A stretch of 64,000 bases of DNA from DASRRB01 sp036732755 (GTDB lineage Bacteria; Planctomycetota; B15-G4; SIAN01). Shown here one piece after another: positions 8,095 to 16,774 of this stretch. The translations under genes and the position numbers were made by a program. The notes beneath the pieces were generated by a model. The model was not told where the DNA came from. It ran no database searches and was given only the letters and a program-made list of their open reading frames with translations. The DNA is taken from assembly GCA_036732755.1 (NCBI GenBank), contig DAINBU010000001.1, positions 109,378 to 173,377 on the forward strand, read 5' to 3'. Each line of letters opens with the position of its first letter. The stretch's first letter is position 1.

Positions 8095-11013
8095 TCACTT
8101 GGTCAGCTTGGCGTCGATGTCCACGCGCAGCCGCTTGAACTTGTCGGCCAGGCCGAACTTGCCGTCGTCGTAGTTGGTGGAGTTGCGCTCGAGCGAGCGC
8201 AGCCCGAAGTCCGCCTTCGGGTACTCGCCGATGTCGTAGAGCAGCGCATACCAGTGGTACTTCGACAGCCACCAGATCTTCGAGTCCTTGTTCACGCTGC
8301 CGCCGATCGTGGCGAAGATCGCCTCGGCGCGGTCCTTGTGCGTCGTGTCGGAATCGCCGTGCGCGGCGTTCGCCTCGATCACGCTCCACTCGAGCAGGGC
8401 GAACATCATCTCGGGCCGCGTCTGCAGCTGGTCGCGGTCGATCTCCTTCTTGCCGAGGTCGATGTAGTGCTCGCGGTCGAAGTACTTGGCGGCGTTGATC
8501 GACGCCTCCTTCCACTTGCCGAGCCACGCCTGCACGCGCGCCAGGTCGAGCTGCGTGCGCGGGTTGCTCGAGTAGGGGAGGAGCGTCGTGTAGAGGCGCA
8601 TCGCCTGCTGCCACGTGTCGGGCGCGGTCGCCTTGCCGGTCCACTCCATGAACGACTGCACGTCGACCGGCACGCGGTTCAGGTGGAGCCCGAAGATGAA
8701 CAGGCGCTGCGCGATCGACTCGAGCTGCGGCGCGTTGATCGACACGCGCCCCTCGACCTGCGGCGCGATGCCGCGCATGTACCAGTCGTACGCCTTCTTC
8801 AGCAGCGCGTCGACCTCGGTCGAATCGGGCTTCGCCTGCAGCAGTTCGATGGCGCGCTTGTCGAATTCGCCGCCGGCGGCGACGGCGACGCGGTCGAGGC
8901 CGGCGGCGCTGGTCTTGTCCTTGAGCGCCGCCTCGAGCTTGGCGAGCCCCTCTTCGAGCTTCCCCTCCGCCTTGTAGGCGCGGAAGCGGATGTCCCAGAT
9001 GTTGCCGAGCTTGTCGCCGTCGCCGGGGAAGAGCGTCTCCGCGTCCTCGAGCAGCGCGATCACCTCGCCCGGCTTGTTCACGGCCTCGGCGAGCAGGACG
9101 CCGGCCAGCGCGACGCGCGCGGAGAAGTCGACGCCGACCAGGCGCGGCTTCGCGTCGGGATCGAGGTTCTTCTTGATCGCGTCCTTCGCGTCGGCCATCG
9201 CGCGGCGCAGGATCTCCTCGGCCTTGAGGTAGATGGTCTTGGCCTCGGCCGTCTTGCCGTCGCTCGCGAGCTTGCGGGCGTGGCGGACGTAGGCGTTGCC
9301 CGCGCGGAACTGCGACTCCTCGTAGGCGGGACTGCCCTTCTGGATCTTGTCGTAGAACTGCGCGGCGGCGAGGAAGTCGCCCTCGTCCTCGCGGCGCTGG
9401 CCCTCGAGCAGCATGACGCGGCTCGCGTTCGGGTGCTTGGGGAAGTTGGTGCCGAGCGCGGCGACGCGATCGCGGTAGCGCTTGTCCCACAGGGCGCGCC
9501 GCTGCTTCGCGCCGAGCTTGATGTAGCCGTTGATCGAGCGCCACAGAGCGTCGGGCGCGGAGGAGCCCTTGGCGTAGCGCTCCATCACGGTGTCCCACGC
9601 GACGACCGCCTCCTCGTACTGCTCGCGCCCGCCGTAGAGCGCGCCGAGGAGCACGCACGCCTCCGCGCCGAGGTCCTGCTCGTTCGGCTGGCCGCGCGCG
9701 AGCGCGAGCACCTGGCGGCAGAGGTCCATCGCCTTGTCGGTCTCGCCGCCGCCCGCGGACTGGTTCGCCAGCGCGAGCAGGTTCTTCGCGTTCAGCTTGC
9801 TCGAGCCGCCGCCGCCCCCGAGGATCTTGAGCCCGATCGCCTTGCCGGGGCCGCGCGGGTCGACCTCGATCAGCTTGTTGGCGGTGCGCTCGAGCCCCTT
9901 CTGGTCGCCGGTCGTGTCGTAGGCGTCGGCGAGCGCCGCGAGGATCGCGATCGCGCGCGCCGACTTGTAGGCGTCCTGCGTCGTCGTGAGGAAGTCGTTG
10001 GCCGTCTTGATCGCCTCGTCGGCCTGCCCCTTCTTCATCTGCAGCAGCATCTTCTGGTGCACGGCGTTCGACATGACGCCGGCGACCTCCTCGGGCACGG
10101 AGTAGACGCCGGTCTTCTCGTTGCGCTGGAAGTTCTCCCGCACGCGGATCGCCATGTCGTACGACTTGAGCGCGTCGTCCGTCTTGCCGAGCCCGTCCTG
10201 CGCGAGCCCGCGGAAGATGAAGCCGTCGAAGATCGCGAGGCGGTCGGAGAACTCGAGCTCGAGGTCGTCGTAGATCCCCGAGACGTCGTTCAGGAGCTTG
10301 GCGCGCTTGGGGTCGTCGGCCGCGAGCGTCGTCGCGTGGAAGTACATGGTCTGCGCCAGCCCGGAGCGCGCGACCAGGTAGCGGCTGCCGGCGAGGTCGA
10401 CCTTCTCCTGCAATGCGACGTACTCCGCGCCGGGTTCGTCCGGCTTGTCCGGCTGCGGCATCGCCTGCAATTCCTGCTGCAGCGTCTCGTAGGCGGCGCG
10501 CTGCGTGCCGACGCGCTTGGCGACGAAGCCCTCGGCGTCGTCGAAGACCTTCGCCGCCTGGCGGCGCAGCTCGCCCTTCTGCGTCTCGTCGGTCGTCGAG
10601 TCGATCAGGGAGAGCAGCGTGTCGCCGACGCTGCGGAAGAGGTTGGGCAGCGACTCCGCGACCTCCTGGCCGATCGCCGTGTCGCCGTGGCTCGAGACGA
10701 AGCTGCTCTTCTCCTCGAGCACCTTCTCGAGCCTCTCGCGGCGCCGGGCGCCGTCGGTCTCGCGGTTGGCCTGGTCGTAGTGGATGTCGCCGATCAGCGC
10801 CTCGCACTCGAGGACCTTGGCGGCGTCGCCCGAGTACTGCTTCTGGATCGCGGCGCAGAGCCCCTCGGCCAGGTCGCTGTAGCCGGCGACCGCGAGCGCG
10901 CGGCCGAAGTCGATGTCGTCGCGGCCGGAGAGGACCTTGGTCAGGTCGGCGTTGCCGCCGCGGCCGCCGGAGACGAGGAGGAAGAGGGACGAGAGTGCGA
11001 TCAGGGGGAGCAT
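8095..11013 (-). CDS. Giant secreted TPR-repeat protein
   Basis: About 972 residues. I place the start at the ATG at 11013 (MLPLIALSSLFLLVSGGRGG, a signal peptide) because GGAAGGA lies about 11 nt upstream; a GTG at 11031 would add six residues and contain that site. The mature protein is almost entirely TPR-like helical repeats, for example YSDLAEGLCAAIQKQYSGDA, GKTDDALKSYDMAIRVRENF, GGRGEYEEAV-type units near residue 470 and AEGKLEEGLAKLEAALKDK. No enzyme domain is recognisable. It resembles planctomycete tetratricopeptide proteins that accompany biopolymer-transport and toroid proteins. It is co-directional with 12790-11087 (73 nt gap) and 8051-6957 (43 nt gap). Function unknown; protein-protein scaffolding is likely. 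Confidence 0.85.
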   Translation of the reverse strand: MLPLIALSSLFLLVSGGRGGNADLTKVLSGRDDIDFGRALAVAGYSDLAEGLCAAIQKQYSGDAAKVLECEALIGDIHYDQANRETDGARRRERLEKVLEEKSSFVSSHGDTAIGQEVAESLPNLFRSVGDTLLSLIDSTTDETQKGELRRQAAKVFDDAEGFVAKRVGTQRAAYETLQQELQAMPQPDKPDEPGAEYVALQEKVDLAGSRYLVARSGLAQTMYFHATTLAADDPKRAKLLNDVSGIYDDLELEFSDRLAIFDGFIFRGLAQDGLGKTDDALKSYDMAIRVRENFQRNEKTGVYSVPEEVAGVMSNAVHQKMLLQMKKGQADEAIKTANDFLTTTQDAYKSARAIAILAALADAYDTTGDQKGLERTANKLIEVDPRGPGKAIGLKILGGGGGSSKLNAKNLLALANQSAGGGETDKAMDLCRQVLALARGQPNEQDLGAEACVLLGALYGGREQYEEAVVAWDTVMERYAKGSSAPDALWRSINGYIKLGAKQRRALWDKRYRDRVAALGTNFPKHPNASRVMLLEGQRREDEGDFLAAAQFYDKIQKGSPAYEESQFRAGNAYVRHARKLASDGKTAEAKTIYLKAEEILRRAMADAKDAIKKNLDPDAKPRLVGVDFSARVALAGVLLAEAVNKPGEVIALLEDAETLFPGDGDKLGNIWDIRFRAYKAEGKLEEGLAKLEAALKDKTSAAGLDRVAVAAGGEFDKRAIELLQAKPDSTEVDALLKKAYDWYMRGIAPQVEGRVSINAPQLESIAQRLFIFGLHLNRVPVDVQSFMEWTGKATAPDTWQQAMRLYTTLLPYSSNPRTQLDLARVQAWLGKWKEASINAAKYFDREHYIDLGKKEIDRDQLQTRPEMMFALLEWSVIEANAAHGDSDTTHKDRAEAIFATIGGSVNKDSKIWWLSKYHWYALLYDIGEYPKADFGLRSLERNSTNYDDGKFGLADKFKRLRVDIDAKLTK

Positions 11014-11086
11014 CACTCGGGATCCTTCCACGAACGGCGCGGCGCGCCCCGGGGTCGGGGCGCGCCGCGTGAATCACTCGATCGGG

Positions 11087-12790
11087 TCACTTCGGCGGCT
11101 TGGCGGGAGCGGCGGCTTTCGGATCCGCCTTCGCGCCGAACACGCGCGGATAACGATAGTAGACCTCCATGCACAGGCAGTTGAGCGCGGTGGAGTAGAC
11201 CCGCCCGCCTTCGGCCGACCACGGGTCGACCGGATCCCACGAGCCGAACTCGTCCTTGGTCTTGTCGGTGTTCTGGTGGGCGATGATCGCGGTCTTCATC
11301 GCCTCGTTCCACCGGTCGAAGTGCGAGCCGCCGACCTGGTACATCGCGAGCGTGCCGTAATACCAGTAGTAGAAGTCGATGAACGGCGGGTCCCACTTCG
11401 GCGGCTGCGCGAGCAGGAGCTCGGCGCCCTTCATGATCTTGGGGTCGGTGCCGGCGGTGCGTCCGTCGAAGATGCGCACCAGGATGCCGACGGCCGTGAG
11501 CGACTCGGAATTCTGCGCCGGGAACTTCTCCATCGCCGGGCCGGTGACGCGCGCCGGGTAGCCGCCCTTCTGCTGGTAGCCCGTCCGGCCGTTGTCCTCG
11601 GTCATCTCGTCGATGAAGTTCGCGGCGTTGGAAAGCGACTGCTGCTCGACGTCGATGCCGGCCATGGCGGCCGACTTGATCACCATGGTCATCCAGCCGG
11701 TGACCGACGAGTCGTTGTCGCCGTCGGCCTTGCCGTAGCGCCAGGCGCGGTAGGGGTTCTGGGAGACGCCGACCCAGGCGACGCCCTTGACCGCCGGCTC
11801 GCGGAAGGCGTTGGCGCCGGTCATTCCGTAGGCCTCGGCCATGGCGAGCGCCGCGCAGGCGTGGTTGTACTGGTAGTGGGGGCAGAGCTTGCCGCCGAAG
11901 ACGCCGTCCTCGTCCTGCACGCTCTTCAGGTAGAGCAGGCCGTCCTTCACCGTCTTCTTGAACGGCCCTTCCTGGTGGGTGAAGCCGGCGCCGAGGAAGC
12001 AGAGCAACGCGAGGCCGGTGACGCCGACGTCGTAGGTCGCCTCGCCGCGGCCGTCGCACTTGTTCTTCTTGCAATGCGCGTCGAAGCCGTCGCAGTCCCA
12101 GCGCCCGTCGGGCGACTGGTGGTTCGCGAGCCACAGCAGCGCGGCCATCATGACCGACTCGGTCTGCTTGCCGCCGCCGCGGCCGCCGCCGCCGCCCTGG
12201 CCGAGACCGCCGCCGCCCTTGCCGCCGCCGCCCGCTCTACGGCTCGAGAAGGCCGACACGCCGAGGCCGAGGTGGCCTTGCGTCCCGACGCCGATCGCGG
12301 TGCCTCCGGTCGCGCCGCTCGGCAGGTTCGAGAGCGCCTCGGGGTCGGGGTTGTAGATGCCCGGGTCCTTCGTCGGGTCGAGCTGGTCGGGGATGATCTC
12401 GCCCTGGCGGCCGGGCGTCGCTTCGGGGATGTAGTTCGGGTCGGGGTTGACCGGTCCTTCCTGCTCGTTGTCGAGGACCGGGACCTGGTTGCGGTCGATG
12501 ATCTCCGGCGGAGGCGTGTCGGCGACCGGCTCCATGACGCGCGGCTGGTTGAGCGTGATCTGCGTCGGAGCCGCCTGATTCTCCGCCTTCTCCTCCGTCA
12601 GGCGGATGACCGTGAGCACGGTCAGCGCGAGAACGTGCAGCAGGACGGCGATCACGAACCACGGCGCCGAGCTGATGACGCTGCGCAGCGTGCGCTCTTC
12701 CTTGGTCTCCTCGGGCGGCAGTTGCGCCAGGTCGCCCTCGATCATTTCCTCATCATTGGGGTCGTCCATCGGCGGGGGGCTCTTGCTCAT
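11087..12790 (-). CDS. Membrane-anchored prenyltransferase/squalene-oxidase-repeat protein
   Basis: A 567-residue protein. The ATG at 12790 (MSKSPPPMDDPND) is preferred over an upstream frame extension because GAGG lies about 9 nt before it. Residues 1-35 are acidic, one TM helix follows (PWFVIAVLLHVLALTVLTVI), then a Pro-rich periplasmic linker and a Gly-rich hinge (GGGGKGGGGLGQGGGGG, near 205). The C-terminal 350 residues are an alpha/alpha-toroid with conserved segments DVGVTGLALLCFLGAG, NPYRAWRYGKADGDNDSSVT, GRTGYQQKGGYPAR, IDFYYWYYGTLAM and DPWSAEGGRVYSTALN. The same segments recur in the C-terminal half of the M56 protein at 47807, so the two are paralogous. It heads the minus-strand cluster running down to 5377. 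The biochemical role of this domain is not established. Confidence 0.85.
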   Translation of the reverse strand: MSKSPPPMDDPNDEEMIEGDLAQLPPEETKEERTLRSVISSAPWFVIAVLLHVLALTVLTVIRLTEEKAENQAAPTQITLNQPRVMEPVADTPPPEIIDRNQVPVLDNEQEGPVNPDPNYIPEATPGRQGEIIPDQLDPTKDPGIYNPDPEALSNLPSGATGGTAIGVGTQGHLGLGVSAFSSRRAGGGGKGGGGLGQGGGGGRGGGKQTESVMMAALLWLANHQSPDGRWDCDGFDAHCKKNKCDGRGEATYDVGVTGLALLCFLGAGFTHQEGPFKKTVKDGLLYLKSVQDEDGVFGGKLCPHYQYNHACAALAMAEAYGMTGANAFREPAVKGVAWVGVSQNPYRAWRYGKADGDNDSSVTGWMTMVIKSAAMAGIDVEQQSLSNAANFIDEMTEDNGRTGYQQKGGYPARVTGPAMEKFPAQNSESLTAVGILVRIFDGRTAGTDPKIMKGAELLLAQPPKWDPPFIDFYYWYYGTLAMYQVGGSHFDRWNEAMKTAIIAHQNTDKTKDEFGSWDPVDPWSAEGGRVYSTALNCLCMEVYYRYPRVFGAKADPKAAAPAKPPK

Positions 12791-13055
12791 CGGGGCGCCT
12801 CGGGGAGGCAGGCGGGGGGTCTTGCCCGCGTGCCGTGGATGGGCTGGCGCGCCTGTTCCGGCAGTGCCGGGGGCCGCCAAACGAACGGGCAAGTTTAACG
12901 GGGCAGTAGCACCTCGGTTCCAGTCCGTAACCGCCGGGGGCCCCGAAGGAGCGGCGAGTGTCCATCGATCGTTCGCCGCCCCGGGGCGATGAGGGACCTC
13001 CCCGAGCCCGCGCGATCCGACGCATCACCGTGCAGAGCCGCCACTTGCGGTGACC

Positions 13056-13730
13056 TCAGCGCACGATCCCCTTCCGCAACGCAGCCAGGACCGCCTCCGA
13101 CTTCGAGTGGACGTGCAGCTTCGCGTAGATGGCGCGCACGTGGAAGCGGACGGTGTCGAGCGCCATGCCGAGCGCGGCGCCGGCGGTCTTGTAGCTGTGG
13201 CCGTCGGCGAGGGACTGGAGGACGTCGAGCTCCCGTTGCGTGAGTGCGTGGTCGCTCGAGCGCGGCGGCGCGACCTTCTGGAACATCGTGACGACCTTGC
13301 GCGCGATCTCGGGCGTCATGGGCGAGCCGCCGGCGGCGAGCTCGCGGATCGCGGCGACGAGGCGGTCGGGCGGCGTGTCCTTCAGGACGTACCCCGATGC
13401 GCCCGCGCAGAGCGCGTCGAAGACGCGGTCGTTGTCGGAGTAGACCGTGAGCATCAGGACCTGCAGCCCCGGCTGCAGCTCCTTGAGTCGCCGCACCCCC
13501 TCGATGCCGGTCATGCCGGGCAGCTCGATGTCGGCGAGCAGCACGTGCGGCGCGGCGCGCCCGACCTCGGCCAGCGCGTCCTCCATCGAGCTCCACGCGC
13601 CGACCACCTTGAAGCGCGGCTCGCGGCCGAGCAGCGCGATCAGCCCCGAGCGCGTGCGCGCCTGGTCTTCGACCAGGGCGATGCGTACGTCGCGCGGCTC
13701 GCGAAGCTCGGGGGGGACCACGTCGTTCAT
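13056..13730 (-). CDS. NarL/FixJ-family response regulator
   Basis: A 224-residue two-domain regulator. The receiver domain (about 14-135) has the acidic pair at 21-22, the phospho-acceptor in LLADIELPG (Asp67), the switch Thr95 in VLMLT and Lys117 in GYVLKD. The C-terminal LuxR-type HTH spans about 160-220 (LTQRELDVLQSLADGHSYKT, then ALGMALDTVRFHVRAIYAKL). The start ATG at 13730 overlaps the stop of the sensor kinase gene by 4 nt (ATGA), so the two are translationally coupled and form a cognate pair. The targets are unknown; the 11087-12790 operon begins 265 nt downstream on the same strand and is a candidate. Confidence 0.95.
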   Translation of the reverse strand: MNDVVPPELREPRDVRIALVEDQARTRSGLIALLGREPRFKVVGAWSSMEDALAEVGRAAPHVLLADIELPGMTGIEGVRRLKELQPGLQVLMLTVYSDNDRVFDALCAGASGYVLKDTPPDRLVAAIRELAAGGSPMTPEIARKVVTMFQKVAPPRSSDHALTQRELDVLQSLADGHSYKTAGAALGMALDTVRFHVRAIYAKLHVHSKSEAVLAALRKGIVR

Positions 13731-16700
13731 CCCTCGATGCGACCGCGCCGGCCGGCGCGGCGCCACCGCACGAGGATGCGGGGCCGCCGTTCGAGCGGGA
13801 CGTCGAGGTCGAGCGTCGTCCCGCGCCCGGCGGCCGACTCGAGCGCGAACGCAGCGCCCATCGAGCGGGCGCGCCGCCGCATGCTCGCGAGGCCGTGCCC
13901 CTCCGTCGGCGCTCCGGGGTCGAAGCCCCGGCCGTCGTCGCGCAGCCGGACGATCAGGCGCCTCGGCAGGCGGCCGGGCGCGAGCTCGAAGGCGACCTCG
14001 ACGGAGCGCGCGCCGGCGTGGCGCGAGGCGTTGTTCAGCGCCTCCTGCAGCAGGAAGAGCAGGTGGCGCCGCGCCGACGGGTCGAGCTCGATCGCGGCGA
14101 GCGCCTCGGACGGCGGCGCACGGAAGTCGAGGCGCGCGCCCGATTCGAAGAGGTTCGTCGCCACGCCGCGCACGCGCTGCACGAGGTCGAGCAGCGTGTC
14201 GCGCCGCGGGTCGACCGCCCAGACGAGGTCGGCGATCGAGCTGCGCGTCGCGCGCGCGAGCTCGGCGACGTCGGTGAGCAGCGGGGCGTCGCCGCCTGGC
14301 GCGCCCTGGCGCGCCACCTCGGCCAGGATCGCGATCTGCGCCAGGTTCGCTCCGGCGTCGTCGTGCAGGTCGGTCGCGATCTGCGTCCGCATCCGCTCGA
14401 GCGCGAGCGTCCGCGCGACGCGCGCCCGGTGCGCGAGCGCGCCCGCGACCGCGACGCCGAGCAGCCCGAGCGCGACGGCCCACGGCCGCTGCCACAAGGG
14501 CGCCAGCACTTCGAAGCGGACCGTCGCCGCCTCGCTGCGCCGGCCGTCCGGCGCGATCGCGCGCATCGACAGCGCGTAGCGTCCGCGCGCGAGGCCGGCG
14601 TAGCTCACCGTCGAGCCGGGCTCGGGCGCCGACCAACCGCGGTCCGCGCCCTCGAGCTGGTGCTCGAAGCGCAGCGCGCGACCGCTCGCGAGGTCGACCC
14701 CTTCGAAGCGGGCGACCAGCTCGCGCCGATCGGAGGGAACGACCACGCCGTCGAGCTCGCGCGCGCCGCTCGGCGGCGGCGTCGCCGCGCGGCCGCCGGC
14801 GGCGACCTCGGCGACGTAGACGCGCGGCAGGGCGCGCGCGCGCTCGGCTTCGTGCACGTCGAGGACGCCGAGCCCGCCGGTGGTCGCGATCCAGAGCCGT
14901 CCGCCCACTTCGAGCAGGAGGTCGAGCACGGTGTTGCCGGCGAGGCCGTCCTCGCTCCCATAGACGCGCAGTGCGCGCGTCGCCGGATCGAAGCGGACCA
15001 GGCCGCGCCCAGTGCCGAGCCAGACGACCGGTGGCGCGCGCGCGGGCGCGGCAGCGCGCGCGATCGCGAGCGCCGGCACGTGGTCGCTCGGCAGTCCGTC
15101 GCGAGTCGAGAAGCTCGCGAGCAGCGCCGGCGGATCGGACGCGAGCGAGAGGACGAAGACGCCGCGCAGCCGCGTCCCGATCCAGAGGTGCCCCTCGTCG
15201 TCGAACGCGAGCGCGCGCGGCTGCAGCGGATCGGGCAGGCCGTCCACGGCGACGCGCGCGAAGCGGCCGTCGGCGCCCTGCCGCCACAGATGGTTCGGCG
15301 GCGCGACCCAGAAACGGCCGTCACCGTCCTGCGCGAACGTGCGCGGCGGCGCGTCGACGTCGGGCGGGAAGTCGACCGGCTCGCCGCGCTCCGAGCCGGG
15401 CGCGACGCGGTAGAGGCGGCCGTCGTAGCCGCCGACCCACGCGGCGCCGTCGCGCGCGAGGAAGACCTCGCCGAACGCCCGCACGCCGTCGCCGAGCGCG
15501 ACGTGGTCCATCCGCTCCGGGATCGGAGAGAGCGTGGCCGCGCGCCAGAGCCCGTCGGGGGCGCCCATCCAGAAGCCGCCGTGGCCCGCCGCGAAGAAGG
15601 AGAAGTTGTCGCCGCCCGGCGGGAGGCGCTCGGCGCCGCGCAGCGGGACGAGCGCGTCGCCCTCCACCTGCCACAACCCGGCGTAGCTGGTCGAGACGAC
15701 GTGCTCGTCGCCGGTCGCCACCACCTTCACCACGAAGAGCGGGTCGGCGCGCCCGGCCGGCGGGAGCGTCCGGATCGGCCCCTCGCGCAGCACCGCGACG
15801 CCGCCCACCTGCATGCCGACCCAGAGCGCGCCGGCGCGGTCGAGCATCAGCGTGCGCACCATCGAGTCGGGGAGACCCGAGGCCGCGCCGCGCGCGAGGC
15901 GTCCGCCCGCGCAGCGCAGCACGCCGTGCACGCTGCCGACCCAGAGCGACGCCTCGCTCCCGACCACGGCGTGCACCACCTCGCCGGCCGGGATCTCGCC
16001 GTCGAGCTCCGACCAGGGCGAGGTCCCGCGCGCGAACGCCTCTGGATCGAAGGCGATCAGCCCCGCGGTCGTGTGGACGACGCAGCGCCCGTCGGGCCGC
16101 GGCTGCGCGTGCACCGCCTCGGCGGGCGGATCGCCGGGCGGCGGCGCGCCCACCACGACCTCGCTCCCGCGCACCGCGACCAGCGGGAATGCGCCGAGGA
16201 AGCAGCTCCACTCGCCGGCGCGCGCGATCGCCTGCACGTCCCACTTGCGCAGCTCCGACTTCCAGACCAGCTCGAACGACGGCGCGGCCGCATCGGGCTC
16301 GGCGCAGCGGCGGATCCCCGTCGTCGTGACGGCGAGCAGCGCGCTGTCGGCCGCGAAGGCGCAGTCGAAGATCGCGTCGTCGTCGAGGCGCGGCTCGACA
16401 CGGACCGATTCGAAGGCGGGCCGCCCGTCGGCGCCGCCGACCGCGCGCGCCATGCCGCCGCAGTGGGTGCCGACCCAGATCCGGCCCGCCGGCGACTCGG
16501 CGACGCACCAGATCAGCGGGCTCTCGAGCCCGTCGCGCGCGCCGAAGCTCTGGAATTCGCGGCCGTCGAAGCGCGACAGCCCCTCCCACGTCCCGATCCA
16601 GAGGAAGCCGAGGCGGTCCTCGAAGAAGCAGTTGACGCGCTCGTGCGCGAGGCCGTCGCGCACGCCGAACGTGCGCAGCGCCGTCGTCTGCGGGAGCGCG

Positions 16701-16762
16701 CGGCCCGTCGCCAGCAAGGTGACCGAAACGGCGAGCGACGCGAGGAGCGGGGCGGAACGCAT
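13727..16762 (-). CDS. Sensor histidine kinase with N-terminal propeller, Y_Y_Y domain and HisKA_3
   Basis: A 1011-residue kinase. It has a signal sequence, a large periplasmic region of two-component regulator-propeller repeats (FEDRLGFLWIGTWEGLSRFD, GLPSDHVPALAIARA and similar), a Y_Y_Y-type Ig domain near 680-760 (SYAGLARGRYALSMRAIAPD), one TM helix (WAVALGLLGVAVAGALAHRA), then a HisKA_3 dimerisation helix with phospho-accepting His800 in DLHDDAGANLAQ. The HATPase has its N-box at QEALNNASRH (about 908) and DDGRGFDPG near 942. The layout matches periplasmic carbohydrate or polymer sensors known from Bacteroidetes and planctomycetes. It is coupled by a 4-nt overlap to the regulator downstream and begins 12 nt after the HEAT protein gene. 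Confidence 0.94.
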   Translation of the reverse strand: MRSAPLLASLAVSVTLLATGRALPQTTALRTFGVRDGLAHERVNCFFEDRLGFLWIGTWEGLSRFDGREFQSFGARDGLESPLIWCVAESPAGRIWVGTHCGGMARAVGGADGRPAFESVRVEPRLDDDAIFDCAFAADSALLAVTTTGIRRCAEPDAAAPSFELVWKSELRKWDVQAIARAGEWSCFLGAFPLVAVRGSEVVVGAPPPGDPPAEAVHAQPRPDGRCVVHTTAGLIAFDPEAFARGTSPWSELDGEIPAGEVVHAVVGSEASLWVGSVHGVLRCAGGRLARGAASGLPDSMVRTLMLDRAGALWVGMQVGGVAVLREGPIRTLPPAGRADPLFVVKVVATGDEHVVSTSYAGLWQVEGDALVPLRGAERLPPGGDNFSFFAAGHGGFWMGAPDGLWRAATLSPIPERMDHVALGDGVRAFGEVFLARDGAAWVGGYDGRLYRVAPGSERGEPVDFPPDVDAPPRTFAQDGDGRFWVAPPNHLWRQGADGRFARVAVDGLPDPLQPRALAFDDEGHLWIGTRLRGVFVLSLASDPPALLASFSTRDGLPSDHVPALAIARAAAPARAPPVVWLGTGRGLVRFDPATRALRVYGSEDGLAGNTVLDLLLEVGGRLWIATTGGLGVLDVHEAERARALPRVYVAEVAAGGRAATPPPSGARELDGVVVPSDRRELVARFEGVDLASGRALRFEHQLEGADRGWSAPEPGSTVSYAGLARGRYALSMRAIAPDGRRSEAATVRFEVLAPLWQRPWAVALGLLGVAVAGALAHRARVARTLALERMRTQIATDLHDDAGANLAQIAILAEVARQGAPGGDAPLLTDVAELARATRSSIADLVWAVDPRRDTLLDLVQRVRGVATNLFESGARLDFRAPPSEALAAIELDPSARRHLLFLLQEALNNASRHAGARSVEVAFELAPGRLPRRLIVRLRDDGRGFDPGAPTEGHGLASMRRRARSMGAAFALESAAGRGTTLDLDVPLERRPRILVRWRRAGRRGRIEG

Positions 16763-16774
16763 GCCCCGGGAAAA

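Noticed and set aside
12165..12240. GC-rich tandem-like repeat that could be read as a satellite or CRISPR-like tract.
   Set aside because: It encodes the Gly-rich hinge of the toroid protein in frame; there are no spaced direct repeats.
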